From contig JAQTMA010000001.1 of NCBI GenBank assembly GCA_028714615.1, positions 20,132-84,131 on the forward strand: DNA of 64,000 nucleotides. Reading direction: 5' to 3'. Numbering within the stretch: the first letter of the stretch is position 1; every line of letters begins with the position of its first letter. Source of the DNA: Anaerolineaceae bacterium. Lineage in GTDB: Bacteria > Chloroflexota > Anaerolineae > Anaerolineales > Anaerolineaceae. The notes beneath the pieces are model-generated. The model saw only the letters and a program-made list of their open reading frames with translations, was not told where the DNA came from and made no database searches. Below, piece after piece: positions 30,358-38,799 of the stretch. A program made the position numbers and the translations under genes.

Positions 30358-32025
30358 CTATGGCGGGTTTGTCGCCTCTTGAGTCGGCTTAAAACCAATA
30401 AATACCGCCGGAGATGTTTTGTCTTTATAAATAATCCGATATTGCCATTGGTTTAATTGCTCGGTGGGTAAAAACACCTTGAGCCCTTCCCGGATCATAG
30501 AATCATCAACAAGCATCGAATTGGTATAGACGAAATAATCAGGATTGACCACTCCGATGACATTGAACCCTCGGTTGTAGGCTGTTCCTAATAAATCTCC
30601 ATTTCGCCGGGCCTCAAAAGCTGCCCTGTCCAAATTCAGCCCCGAACCGCTCATGGTGGGTATATCCAGTGAGTACGAGATGACACCATCGTCAATCTCA
30701 ACAATTCCTTTTCCGGAGGACCGGAGGAGCTCTTTTTCGATTTGGTCACGCCCACTCCAAAAATCGTAAAAATATCGGCTATAGCCCGATTGGACTTTCG
30801 CGTTGGTGTACGCATTAGCAATGAATATGACAAATAGAATGGATGCGATATTGATAACGAGTCGTCTTTGCCGAGAAAGATGTTGAAAAAATCCAGAAGC
30901 CCACTTCACAATTAACAAATTGAAAATCATGATACAGATCGGGTAATACCAATGGCCTTGTTGCCACAAATTCACGAAAGTAATGTTATACGCGCACTTT
31001 AGGATCACGTAGGTTGCTAGAATGGAAATCGTTCCATCGATAGGATGATGGTGAAAGTAGTCTCTCCAGCTTTCACTCCCTTTGGACCGCATCCAATGGA
31101 TCATCCAGACCAGAGCGGCAATCAATGGAACAAACATCTGTAAGGCGCGCATGGATCCTTCGGACCAATGAAACTCGGGAGGGATGAACAAATTGAGTGG
31201 GATGATCGTGTTCAAGAAATAACTCAGGTTATACCCAAGCGAGAAAGAGCTTTTAGCCACTCCGCTCAAGGGGAGAAAGTATCCCATCTGAAGGTAATTG
31301 GATACCAGATATCCACCGATCAGGACGACAGGGATAGATAGCGACCCAAGCAGCGCGACCAGATTTCGGCGGTTTCTCCAATTTACGCAAACCATCAAAA
31401 TCAGATAGGGGAAAAATATAAAGATGTCATCCAGCCGAGTCAGTGTCATTAATGTCAGAAGAACTGCCATGATGAAATGTCCAGGCAGTGTCGGATGGAG
31501 ATAAAATTCAGAATTGAACAATAACAGAGCAACCAGCCCGAACCAAAGGATTGATAATGGGGTTTCCATGCCGTTCATAAATGACCAGGTCGAGCCGTAA
31601 TTCATTGAGACGGGGAGGACCAACAGGAAAAATATTCCGGGTACCGTGGCGATCAGAGAAACCCCAAAATTCCCACTGATCCGATATAGCACCCTGGCGA
31701 ACATCGCAAACCCGAGGATTGTGAGAATACTGCTCAAAACAAACACGGCGCCCAATTGACGCTCTTCGCTGATGGCAATCCAGGGGATGGCCATCACATA
31801 TTTCAAAATGTACTGCCAGAGGGGATGAAAGCCGTTAGTCGCGAAACTACCATCGAAGGTCATAAATTTTAGATTGGCAGAATGGCGAGCTACCGACAGA
31901 TAATAATATGTATCTGAGGTGAAGTATTGAAAGATACCAAAAAGGCCGTTTCGCAAAAGGATGAGAACGGGCGCAAAACCGAGGCAACTGACGACAATCA
32001 TCACTTTACACAGTTGTTTTGCCAT
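30358..32025 (-). CDS. Polytopic membrane glycosyltransferase-like protein (GT-C type)
   Basis: 555 aa with about 11-12 hydrophobic helices. An early loop with DTYYYLSVARHSANLKFMTF and GFHPLW, and a charged cytosolic/periplasmic C-terminal domain (~430-555), are typical of GT-C enzymes that use lipid-linked sugars (ArnT/PMT/arabinofuranosyltransferase-like). Own extended -10 promoter (32068-32076), AT-rich. Phage genes of this kind alter surface glycans and change receptor properties (lysogenic conversion). Donor and acceptor unknown. Confidence 0.65.
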   Translation of the reverse strand: MAKQLCKVMIVVSCLGFAPVLILLRNGLFGIFQYFTSDTYYYLSVARHSANLKFMTFDGSFATNGFHPLWQYILKYVMAIPWIAISEERQLGAVFVLSSILTILGFAMFARVLYRISGNFGVSLIATVPGIFFLLVLPVSMNYGSTWSFMNGMETPLSILWFGLVALLLFNSEFYLHPTLPGHFIMAVLLTLMTLTRLDDIFIFFPYLILMVCVNWRNRRNLVALLGSLSIPVVLIGGYLVSNYLQMGYFLPLSGVAKSSFSLGYNLSYFLNTIIPLNLFIPPEFHWSEGSMRALQMFVPLIAALVWMIHWMRSKGSESWRDYFHHHPIDGTISILATYVILKCAYNITFVNLWQQGHWYYPICIMIFNLLIVKWASGFFQHLSRQRRLVINIASILFVIFIANAYTNAKVQSGYSRYFYDFWSGRDQIEKELLRSSGKGIVEIDDGVISYSLDIPTMSGSGLNLDRAAFEARRNGDLLGTAYNRGFNVIGVVNPDYFVYTNSMLVDDSMIREGLKVFLPTEQLNQWQYRIIYKDKTSPAVFIGFKPTQEATNPP

Positions 32026-32067
32026 GAGACCTCTTAAATGGATAAATTTGCTTGGGATGTATTGAAG

Positions 32068-32076
32068 ATTATAGCA
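32068..32076 (-). promoter_or_regulatory. Extended -10 promoter of the glycosyltransferase
   Basis: TGCTATAAT on the minus strand, ~43 bases before the start, no good -35. Independent promoter of a moron-type gene. Confidence 0.5.
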
Positions 32077-32105
32077 TCCGGAAGCGACCCCTTATCCATT
32101 CCCGT

Positions 32106-33347
32106 TCATAACTCTGCCTCTGCGGTGTAGTTATAGCCAAAATATGCCCCAGACAATCCTTCTACTGAAGGAATTCCCTTTGTGGTGGCGTGAATCGTTC
32201 CCGGCGTGACCAATCCTCCTTGCGAATCGTTTCGCATTCGGTTTATCGTCCCGGCTCCATTATTTGCTTCAGCAGCCCATACGGTAACGGTTGGAACTGC
32301 GAATTTTTCAACGATAAATAATTGTCGGGTCAACATGTTATAGCTGTACCCCAGTACTTCATAAGTCCCATCGGCTGAACCAGGAAGCACATCGATCCCA
32401 TACGACTTTTCATAGTAACGCTGGCACAGCCGAAGCTCCGTTGCTACAGATCGATATTCAAACTCAGTCGGGGTTGCTCCAGCTTCCAATTGCGCCGCTT
32501 CCAGATCCAGCGTGGCATTTTGGACCAATTGCCCATCCGTCCAGATCAATACGACCAGATTGGTGAAGGTACTGCCCAGGGTAATGGTTTGAGACAGGTC
32601 GTATTGTGTGGTATTGCTGGGAGTAGCGACGCTCCCACTTGCTCCGGTAGCGGTGATGTTGGCTGCCCAGACCGAAATATCCGCAGCCCACGTACCCACC
32701 ACATCGGAAGTAACCGCGTTTTCGGTTCCTGTCCATTCCAGTACCCTGCATCGAATGGTTGTATTGGCGGAGCATTTCACTTTCATCGATAGCGCAACCG
32801 CCTTACCACGTAGGTGGCGGCAGTTGATCCCCTCCACAATCTGCGCCAGCCCGATCTGTTGCGCGGAGGCTTGGTTTTGGGTGAGCTGGGCCGCATACCG
32901 CTGCGTTACCCCATCGACCCTATGCGATTGAAACCCAGCCGCATTCTCACACAGATGAACCCAGCGATCCGGCCCATAGGCATCATCAGCGTGCAGCGTA
33001 GCGACGGCTGGGGCTTGGCGCTGAAAGCAGATGAACTGGCCGTTGATCAGAATATTGCTGGCTGCTGCACCGCCGCCTCCCCCAGCGGGAACGGCTCCTC
33101 CATCCTTGATTACTTTGCCGGTTGCACCATCGAAGACTGCCAGATGTCCATCGGTGGCCCCGGCTGGCCCAACCACATCCCCAGACCCCTCAGCCACCAC
33201 AACCGATCCAGACGAGTTGACCCTGCACAGTTTATGGTCGCTGTCGCGGATAAATAGTTTCTGATCCCCAGCATCCGGGTTGGCGGGGGTGCTGCCCTGT
33301 TCAGTAAGAATTAATTTTGGAAATTTGTTGTCGCTTGCTTTTGTCAT
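32106..33347 (-). CDS. Tail fibre / receptor-binding protein
   Basis: 413 aa. N-terminus KFPKLILTEQGSTPANPDAG and FIRDSDHKLCRVNSSG as in siphophage fibres; Gly-rich linker GDVVGPAGATDGHLAVFDGA; a carbohydrate-binding-like beta domain (~95-290) ending PTEFEYRSVATELRLCQRYY, frequent in phage appendages; and a C-terminal sheet domain. Late operon, after the tailspike. Confidence 0.75.
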   Translation of the reverse strand: MTKASDNKFPKLILTEQGSTPANPDAGDQKLFIRDSDHKLCRVNSSGSVVVAEGSGDVVGPAGATDGHLAVFDGATGKVIKDGGAVPAGGGGGAAASNILINGQFICFQRQAPAVATLHADDAYGPDRWVHLCENAAGFQSHRVDGVTQRYAAQLTQNQASAQQIGLAQIVEGINCRHLRGKAVALSMKVKCSANTTIRCRVLEWTGTENAVTSDVVGTWAADISVWAANITATGASGSVATPSNTTQYDLSQTITLGSTFTNLVVLIWTDGQLVQNATLDLEAAQLEAGATPTEFEYRSVATELRLCQRYYEKSYGIDVLPGSADGTYEVLGYSYNMLTRQLFIVEKFAVPTVTVWAAEANNGAGTINRMRNDSQGGLVTPGTIHATTKGIPSVEGLSGAYFGYNYTAEAEL

Positions 33348-33359
33348 GTTTATTTTCTC

Positions 33360-36341
33360 CTATCCTTGATACAACCAATCTGAGCCATCTTCGCTTTCAA
33401 CTGGAACCGGCGGTGAAGATACCCCGTCTTGCATGAGCACCTCGCCCCCGGAAAGCGATACGACTACCCAAGCTCCATCAGCCCGTAGGAAGGTCGTTGT
33501 ACCACCGGGATAACGCTGCATCAGGCCGTGTTTGACCGTCGAGGCATTCAGGTCGGTGTTATCATCCGGCGCGGCCAGATCATCCAGCTTGGTCGCCAGC
33601 ATCAGCGCAAAGGCATCCCCGATCTTGCTGGTAATTGTCCCGCTGGCAGGGGTTCCCCCCGAATAATTTGACAGGTTGAGTTCGGCCAGCGTTCCAGCGC
33701 CGATTACGAAAGTCGGATTGCCACCAGCATTGTCATGCCGAATATGACTGGCTTGGATATTATCAACCGTACCCGCTGTTTGATCGAGCAGATGGTCGGT
33801 CAGATCGATAAATGCTCCATTCAATTTCAACGTCCCGATATGCGAATTAGCGTGAGGCATTTCCAAGAAAGCATGCGGGGCTTGCGACTGTCCGGTACGA
33901 TACCAGTTCCAGCGCGATCCCCGCAACTGCTCGACCGATCCCTCGAGAAGGATAGGGAGGTTGCCGTTGACCCCAACCGTGGTGTCGTACAGATCAAACC
34001 CGTCGATCTCCAGCAAGTGGATGTCTGTCTCCGGGAAAAAGTGCAAGATGTTCCGGTTGTCGGAAGGCTTGTGGATCTTGAAATTTCGCAGGGCCAAAAT
34101 CTCGAAGTGCCCCCAGATCATGCAAAGTTCTGTGGGCAGTCCATTGCCGACGTTGACCCCTGCTCCCCAGGTCACATCTACCCCGTCGATGACGATCTGG
34201 CCGAAATCCCCCGCGCCCGCAAACCAGGTGTTAGCATGCAGCAGGTTGTTGGTCACCGTCCCGGTGACGTTGTGGATCTGGATCCGATCCATGCGCGTAT
34301 TGGCATCGTGAGACAGCAACCGGATGCCTTGCAAGCAGTCCTGAAATTCAACCCCGTCGATAATGACATCCGTCATGACGCCCTGCCCCAGATAGGGTCC
34401 GCCATCGTTGGTGAGGGTCATATCCAGCATATTGCCGTCCCCGGCGCACAGGGCTAGAGCATCGTCCCAGGAGTTGAGTTTCAGATTGTGGCCATACACA
34501 AAACTCATTGGCCCATTCAGGTGAAGCCCGTCCCCGTTCAACCCTCCGATGCCGTGATCGGTGTGCAGGTTGTCGATATTGATGAAGTTGGCATTGCCGA
34601 TATGCACCCCAAAGGCAACATGGTTAACCACGTACACATCTTGGATGGTCAGGTAGTTCGTGCCATAGAAGGTCATCCCGCAGATCAGGGTATTGTCCGC
34701 TTCCCGATTACCATTTGATCCAGTACCGTGCTGGTTGGCCTTATTCTGGTTATATGTTCCTCCGATGATGGTGATGTGCTCGTCGGTGATGGTGGTGCGG
34801 CTGCGGTGAGCGTTGCGAAGCAGGGCGCGGTTGGAGTTGGCCGTTTGAAAAAATCCGCAGCCGTCCAGGCACCAGAGCGTTGTATTGGAATAGATATCCA
34901 GCCCCGATACCCGCGTTGGCCCATCGAGTATGAGCAAGAGTCGCGAACCGGGGGATGCTTTATTCAAGATCGATTGGAGCACCGCTGTATCGTCCGTTCC
35001 GCCGCCACTGGTTAGATTGGTATCCAGCGCGGCCCCGGCCCGAGACGCGAATACCACAAACTCCGATCCAGTCCCGTAGAGACTGTCCAGGGTTTGTTTT
35101 GACCAGTGTATGCCTTGCTCGTGATCGAGGTCATTGGCATGACGCACCTGGTAGCCGAGCGCATCCCATACGGACCGATCCCCTTGCAGCGGTTCTCCGA
35201 CCGGCACGGTCATTTCTACGCACGAGGTTTCGAGGTTATAAACGCCCACCGCTCCTGTCGATTCCAGAGTCAGAGTAAAGCCTAACCATGTAAAGCTCTG
35301 AAGTGGATCTCCTCCCACACTATGAAATTGGACCGCGATACAGTTATCAGCACCAGGCGTAAACAGGGTTTCGTCCAGCGTGATGACGCGGGTGACAATA
35401 CCATTGGCCCCTTCCCAGGCCAGCGTTCCATTGATCCATACACCCATACAGTCGTCATCTTGAATAATGGATAATACGGCGCTGGTGAGCGTTCCGGCCC
35501 CTAACGTAAAGACCATCCTGTAGGCAGAATCAAACGCCGTTTTCGTATCATGGGTGATGTAATTGGGATAACCCGCGCCCAAATTGCTAATGATTGGACT
35601 TTGCCACGCGCTGTCATCATAGACCACCGCCTTCCAGTCATCGACCGGGACGGAGGGCAGGATTTTGCCGATCCCGACCCCGGTAGTGATTGTCGTAGTG
35701 GTTGTCCCCGTACCTGCGCTGGGGCGCATGATCCCGCTCGAGCCGTACAGCCGACCGCCCTCCACGTGCACGACTCCGTCGGCACCCAGAACTGCCCAGC
35801 CCTCACCACCGATAGAGATGCCCGAACAGATACAGTTCCACGCTTCCAGTCTGCCGGCACTGGCTTGCATGCTTGCGCCTACCCCAGAGCCATTGTTGGT
35901 GCCCAAGGCCATGCAGTCGTTAATATAAGCAATTCCACTGGGAGGGGCGACTACAGCGATGATCGGATCGGATGAATTTCCGATGACATTAACATTGATC
36001 CCGAGCAAATGGCTGTTAGCGCCCCCGAGGGTCACCGTCCCGGTCAGCATGGTTTTATTGCCCATCGAAGCCAAACCGACCCCAGCCGGGATGGTGCGCG
36101 CTCCAGCATAATTGCCCGGGGGAACCCAGATGAGGTCTCCATAGGTCGCTTCTGCCAACGCCGTGTCTAGGCCAGTCGCGGTGGGTGGGAAGGTCTTGGC
36201 CGGTGTGCCGTCGCCGTTCATTAGCACGATCACCCCCCAGGCGGTCCCGGTAATCAGCCCCGGCAGGGCGGTTTGGGCCATCAGCACCCGCAGGCGCCGG
36301 GCATCATCCTCAATCGACTTTCCGCCCAGGTCGTTTTTCAC
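33360..36341 (-). CDS. Tailspike with parallel beta-helix (depolymerase candidate)
   Basis: 993 aa. N-terminal anchor (~1-60), a first beta-helix-like segment (~60-215, LLGINVNVIGNS), a galactose-binding-like jelly roll (~225-375; VYDDSAWQSP, GVWINGTLAWEG), then a right-handed beta-helix (~460-900). The last shows pectate-lyase/GH28-type repeats: GGGTDDTAVLQSILNKA, FGVHIGNANFINIDNL, NGDGLHLNGP, SWDDALALCAG. The paired Asp motifs fit a polysaccharide-cleaving site. Likely degrades the host capsule or sheath. Overlaps the hub gene (ATGA). Confidence 0.8.
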   Translation of the reverse strand: MKNDLGGKSIEDDARRLRVLMAQTALPGLITGTAWGVIVLMNGDGTPAKTFPPTATGLDTALAEATYGDLIWVPPGNYAGARTIPAGVGLASMGNKTMLTGTVTLGGANSHLLGINVNVIGNSSDPIIAVVAPPSGIAYINDCMALGTNNGSGVGASMQASAGRLEAWNCICSGISIGGEGWAVLGADGVVHVEGGRLYGSSGIMRPSAGTGTTTTTITTGVGIGKILPSVPVDDWKAVVYDDSAWQSPIISNLGAGYPNYITHDTKTAFDSAYRMVFTLGAGTLTSAVLSIIQDDDCMGVWINGTLAWEGANGIVTRVITLDETLFTPGADNCIAVQFHSVGGDPLQSFTWLGFTLTLESTGAVGVYNLETSCVEMTVPVGEPLQGDRSVWDALGYQVRHANDLDHEQGIHWSKQTLDSLYGTGSEFVVFASRAGAALDTNLTSGGGTDDTAVLQSILNKASPGSRLLLILDGPTRVSGLDIYSNTTLWCLDGCGFFQTANSNRALLRNAHRSRTTITDEHITIIGGTYNQNKANQHGTGSNGNREADNTLICGMTFYGTNYLTIQDVYVVNHVAFGVHIGNANFINIDNLHTDHGIGGLNGDGLHLNGPMSFVYGHNLKLNSWDDALALCAGDGNMLDMTLTNDGGPYLGQGVMTDVIIDGVEFQDCLQGIRLLSHDANTRMDRIQIHNVTGTVTNNLLHANTWFAGAGDFGQIVIDGVDVTWGAGVNVGNGLPTELCMIWGHFEILALRNFKIHKPSDNRNILHFFPETDIHLLEIDGFDLYDTTVGVNGNLPILLEGSVEQLRGSRWNWYRTGQSQAPHAFLEMPHANSHIGTLKLNGAFIDLTDHLLDQTAGTVDNIQASHIRHDNAGGNPTFVIGAGTLAELNLSNYSGGTPASGTITSKIGDAFALMLATKLDDLAAPDDNTDLNASTVKHGLMQRYPGGTTTFLRADGAWVVVSLSGGEVLMQDGVSSPPVPVESEDGSDWLYQG

Positions 36342-37459
36342 TTTTTCGCCTCACGCTCGAGCTGCTTGCGGTACTGGTTCTGTGCTGCCAAAATCTGGCT
36401 CTCGTCGAAGAGCTCGGTTTTCAGCACTGGTTTCTCATCGGCCATCGATACTTCCACCTCGCTCACGTAAAAATCCCGGGCGTCGCTCAGCCAGGCGCCG
36501 AATTCGTTCTTTTTGACCGGGTAATCCATGTCGCGCACCACGCCCGGGCGCAGCCGCCAGGGATCAATGGACGAGGTAATATCCTCTCCGGAGATGGCCA
36601 CCAGCTGGCCGCCCCGCAAGGAATACGCCGGCGCGGTCTCGATCTTCTGGTAGTTCAAAAAGCGCCCCTGGTCCACGAAGAGGCGCCAGGGAGCCCCGCC
36701 CGCATCCCCGAGAGCGGTGATCTCAGCCATCTTGTCCCAGGCCCGTGCCGGGGTCGTGGAGCTCATCTTGACCGCCAAGGAATTGGCGCGGATGGACCCC
36801 ACATGCAAAAATTCACAGTAAGCCGCGGTGATCGCCCCGATCCATTCCGCCACATCTGTATCCTCGCCAGTGAGTGCCGACAGATAGCGCCAGTTGGCCG
36901 TAAAGACGTATCCAGCCACATCCACCGTCAGTTTGGCGATTTTGGGATCCCCGGGACCCACCCCCACGGTGCGGGCCCACGGCCAGGCGTTTTCGACCAG
37001 GTGGGTATCCCGCCTGGCCTCGACCGCTGCCGCGTCGAAGCCGTCCAGGAGCAGCAGCTCTTCCCGCCGGCCGTATTCGGCAATCGAGCGCTCCGACTGC
37101 ACCGGGGCGGTCGTAGCTGCCACTCCGGCCGAATCCAGATACTTGGCCGTGACGTGGTTGGCCATCACCGAGAGCGAGCGCCGGCGGGCCATGCCGCCCA
37201 CCTGCAGCTCCATCTCGTAGAACAGCCCCTCCCAGGTGATAAATCCGCCGCTCCGCTCTTCCACGTGGCATCCCAGGTTCTCATAGAAGATCCCGGCCAG
37301 CTCCGCGGCCGTACCGGTCAGGGTGAAGGAGCCCATCCAAAAGCCGCCCAGGGAGCGGATGGAACGCTTCCAGGTTTTGCCCACCGCCCCGGTCAGGTCG
37401 GCGATGAAGGCTGGCGGGTTGGCCTGGGTCAGCCGGGAGAAGAGGCGCAGCGAGATCAC
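36338..37459 (-). CDS. Tail hub / tail-associated protein
   Basis: 373 aa. Position after the distal tail protein and before the spike, and strands such as SIRSLGGFWMGSFTLTGTAA and VGGMARRRSLSVMANHVTA, fit a baseplate hub (gp27/Tal N-terminal-like). Helical C-terminus. Family not certain. Confidence 0.6.
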   Translation of the reverse strand: MISLRLFSRLTQANPPAFIADLTGAVGKTWKRSIRSLGGFWMGSFTLTGTAAELAGIFYENLGCHVEERSGGFITWEGLFYEMELQVGGMARRRSLSVMANHVTAKYLDSAGVAATTAPVQSERSIAEYGRREELLLLDGFDAAAVEARRDTHLVENAWPWARTVGVGPGDPKIAKLTVDVAGYVFTANWRYLSALTGEDTDVAEWIGAITAAYCEFLHVGSIRANSLAVKMSSTTPARAWDKMAEITALGDAGGAPWRLFVDQGRFLNYQKIETAPAYSLRGGQLVAISGEDITSSIDPWRLRPGVVRDMDYPVKKNEFGAWLSDARDFYVSEVEVSMADEKPVLKTELFDESQILAAQNQYRKQLEREAKK

Positions 37460-38796
37460 GTTCGCAGCCCTCGCCAGCGCGGATAGACCGAAAAGACCGG
37501 TGTGAGCGTTGGTGTCAAATCGTGGAAGGTAGCGTTTTGCGCGGCCATCACCAGCAGCGCCCCGCCCGGGGGAAACTGCCAGTTCGAAAACGAAAAATCG
37601 ATATTGCCCAGGATCCCGTTAGCTTGCGAACCGATGGCATATTGATCGCCCTCAGTTGGGTTGATATAGGCTGCCAGCTCCCCACCTCCCGTATCCACCC
37701 AGACCCCGTCAACAATGAGAAGGTGCTCGGCCGGGACCAGGATCAGGCAGTCCAGGTACAATGCGCCTGCAGGGGAAATGCGCTCGGCGAAGATCTTCAG
37801 CGCATAATCGCCCATTCCATTGCCGATCCCCGGCCCCGTACCGCGGTAACCGGTAGGCGGCAGTTGCACCTGGCCCAGCTCGACCAGCTTCCAACCAGTT
37901 TGCCCGGAAATGTAAGTGGTGCCCACGATCGAGCCGCGTGAGAAGCCCATCCAGCCGTGCTGCAGTTGCAGCGCTACTTGGGTGGGATATGCATCGACTT
38001 TAACCCGACCCAGCACCAGGTAGCGTCCCACGAAATCATCCAGGTTGGTCGTGGCGATATCGGACAGGTAGAGGTTGTTGCGCCAATAGAGCTGCGGCAT
38101 GGTGAAGTTGACCCGCACGCAATGGCCGTCCGAAGCAGAGGCATCATCGATGACCTCTGAGTCGGTCATGGGGTTGCCGATGTTGACCGTGCCGGCCTCG
38201 CACTCCCACACGGAAATAAATCCGGTCGTGCCATTTCGCAATGGGCGTAGGCCCACCCAGATCCTGGATAACCCGGCTGCCACTGAAGCGGAGGAGATGG
38301 TCAGGCTGGCGATGCGTCCCTCCACTGCGCCTCCCAGGGCTGCCAGGGCTGCTTTGCCGCCCGTAGCCGAGAGCGGCCCCGGGGTGTAGGCCGTCGGGGT
38401 AGCCGCCTCGTAGAGCGCCTGGCGCTGGATGGCCACGCGTAAATTTAGCCGCCCCCGACCCATCAGCGGCCCGGAAAAGGCCGAGGGCAGGATCTCAAGC
38501 GTCCCGTCCAGCACCAGGGAGCGCTTGGCCGTCTCACCCTCACTCTGCCAGGTGAGCCATACCGGCGAGGCCTCGATTGGGTTGGCGCTATAGCGCCGGG
38601 ATGCCTCAAAGAGGCCCTCGAGCTGAACCACGGACGTGCGGGTATTTGCATCTGACGCCACGGAGAAGAGCTCCATCGTCTCCCAAACGGAATCGGAGCC
38701 GGTCTTGGGTCCCCAGGTCGCGTCTTTGAGCAGGAGCGTACCGGTCAGGAAATTGAGCGTGACGGTGCCGTCGCTCAGGGATAGCTCACGGGTCAT
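37456..38796 (-). CDS. Distal tail protein (Dit-like)
   Basis: 446 aa. N-terminus MTRELSLSDGTVTLNFLTGT is typical of phage distal tail proteins; beta-rich with a middle carbohydrate-binding-like domain (~170-330: GFISVWECEAGTVNIGNP, YWRNNLYLSDIATTNLDD). Immediately follows the tape measure gene. Longer than usual Dit (~250 aa) because of the insertion. Confidence 0.65.
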   Translation of the reverse strand: MTRELSLSDGTVTLNFLTGTLLLKDATWGPKTGSDSVWETMELFSVASDANTRTSVVQLEGLFEASRRYSANPIEASPVWLTWQSEGETAKRSLVLDGTLEILPSAFSGPLMGRGRLNLRVAIQRQALYEAATPTAYTPGPLSATGGKAALAALGGAVEGRIASLTISSASVAAGLSRIWVGLRPLRNGTTGFISVWECEAGTVNIGNPMTDSEVIDDASASDGHCVRVNFTMPQLYWRNNLYLSDIATTNLDDFVGRYLVLGRVKVDAYPTQVALQLQHGWMGFSRGSIVGTTYISGQTGWKLVELGQVQLPPTGYRGTGPGIGNGMGDYALKIFAERISPAGALYLDCLILVPAEHLLIVDGVWVDTGGGELAAYINPTEGDQYAIGSQANGILGNIDFSFSNWQFPPGGALLVMAAQNATFHDLTPTLTPVFSVYPRWRGLRT

Positions 38797-38799
38797 AGC

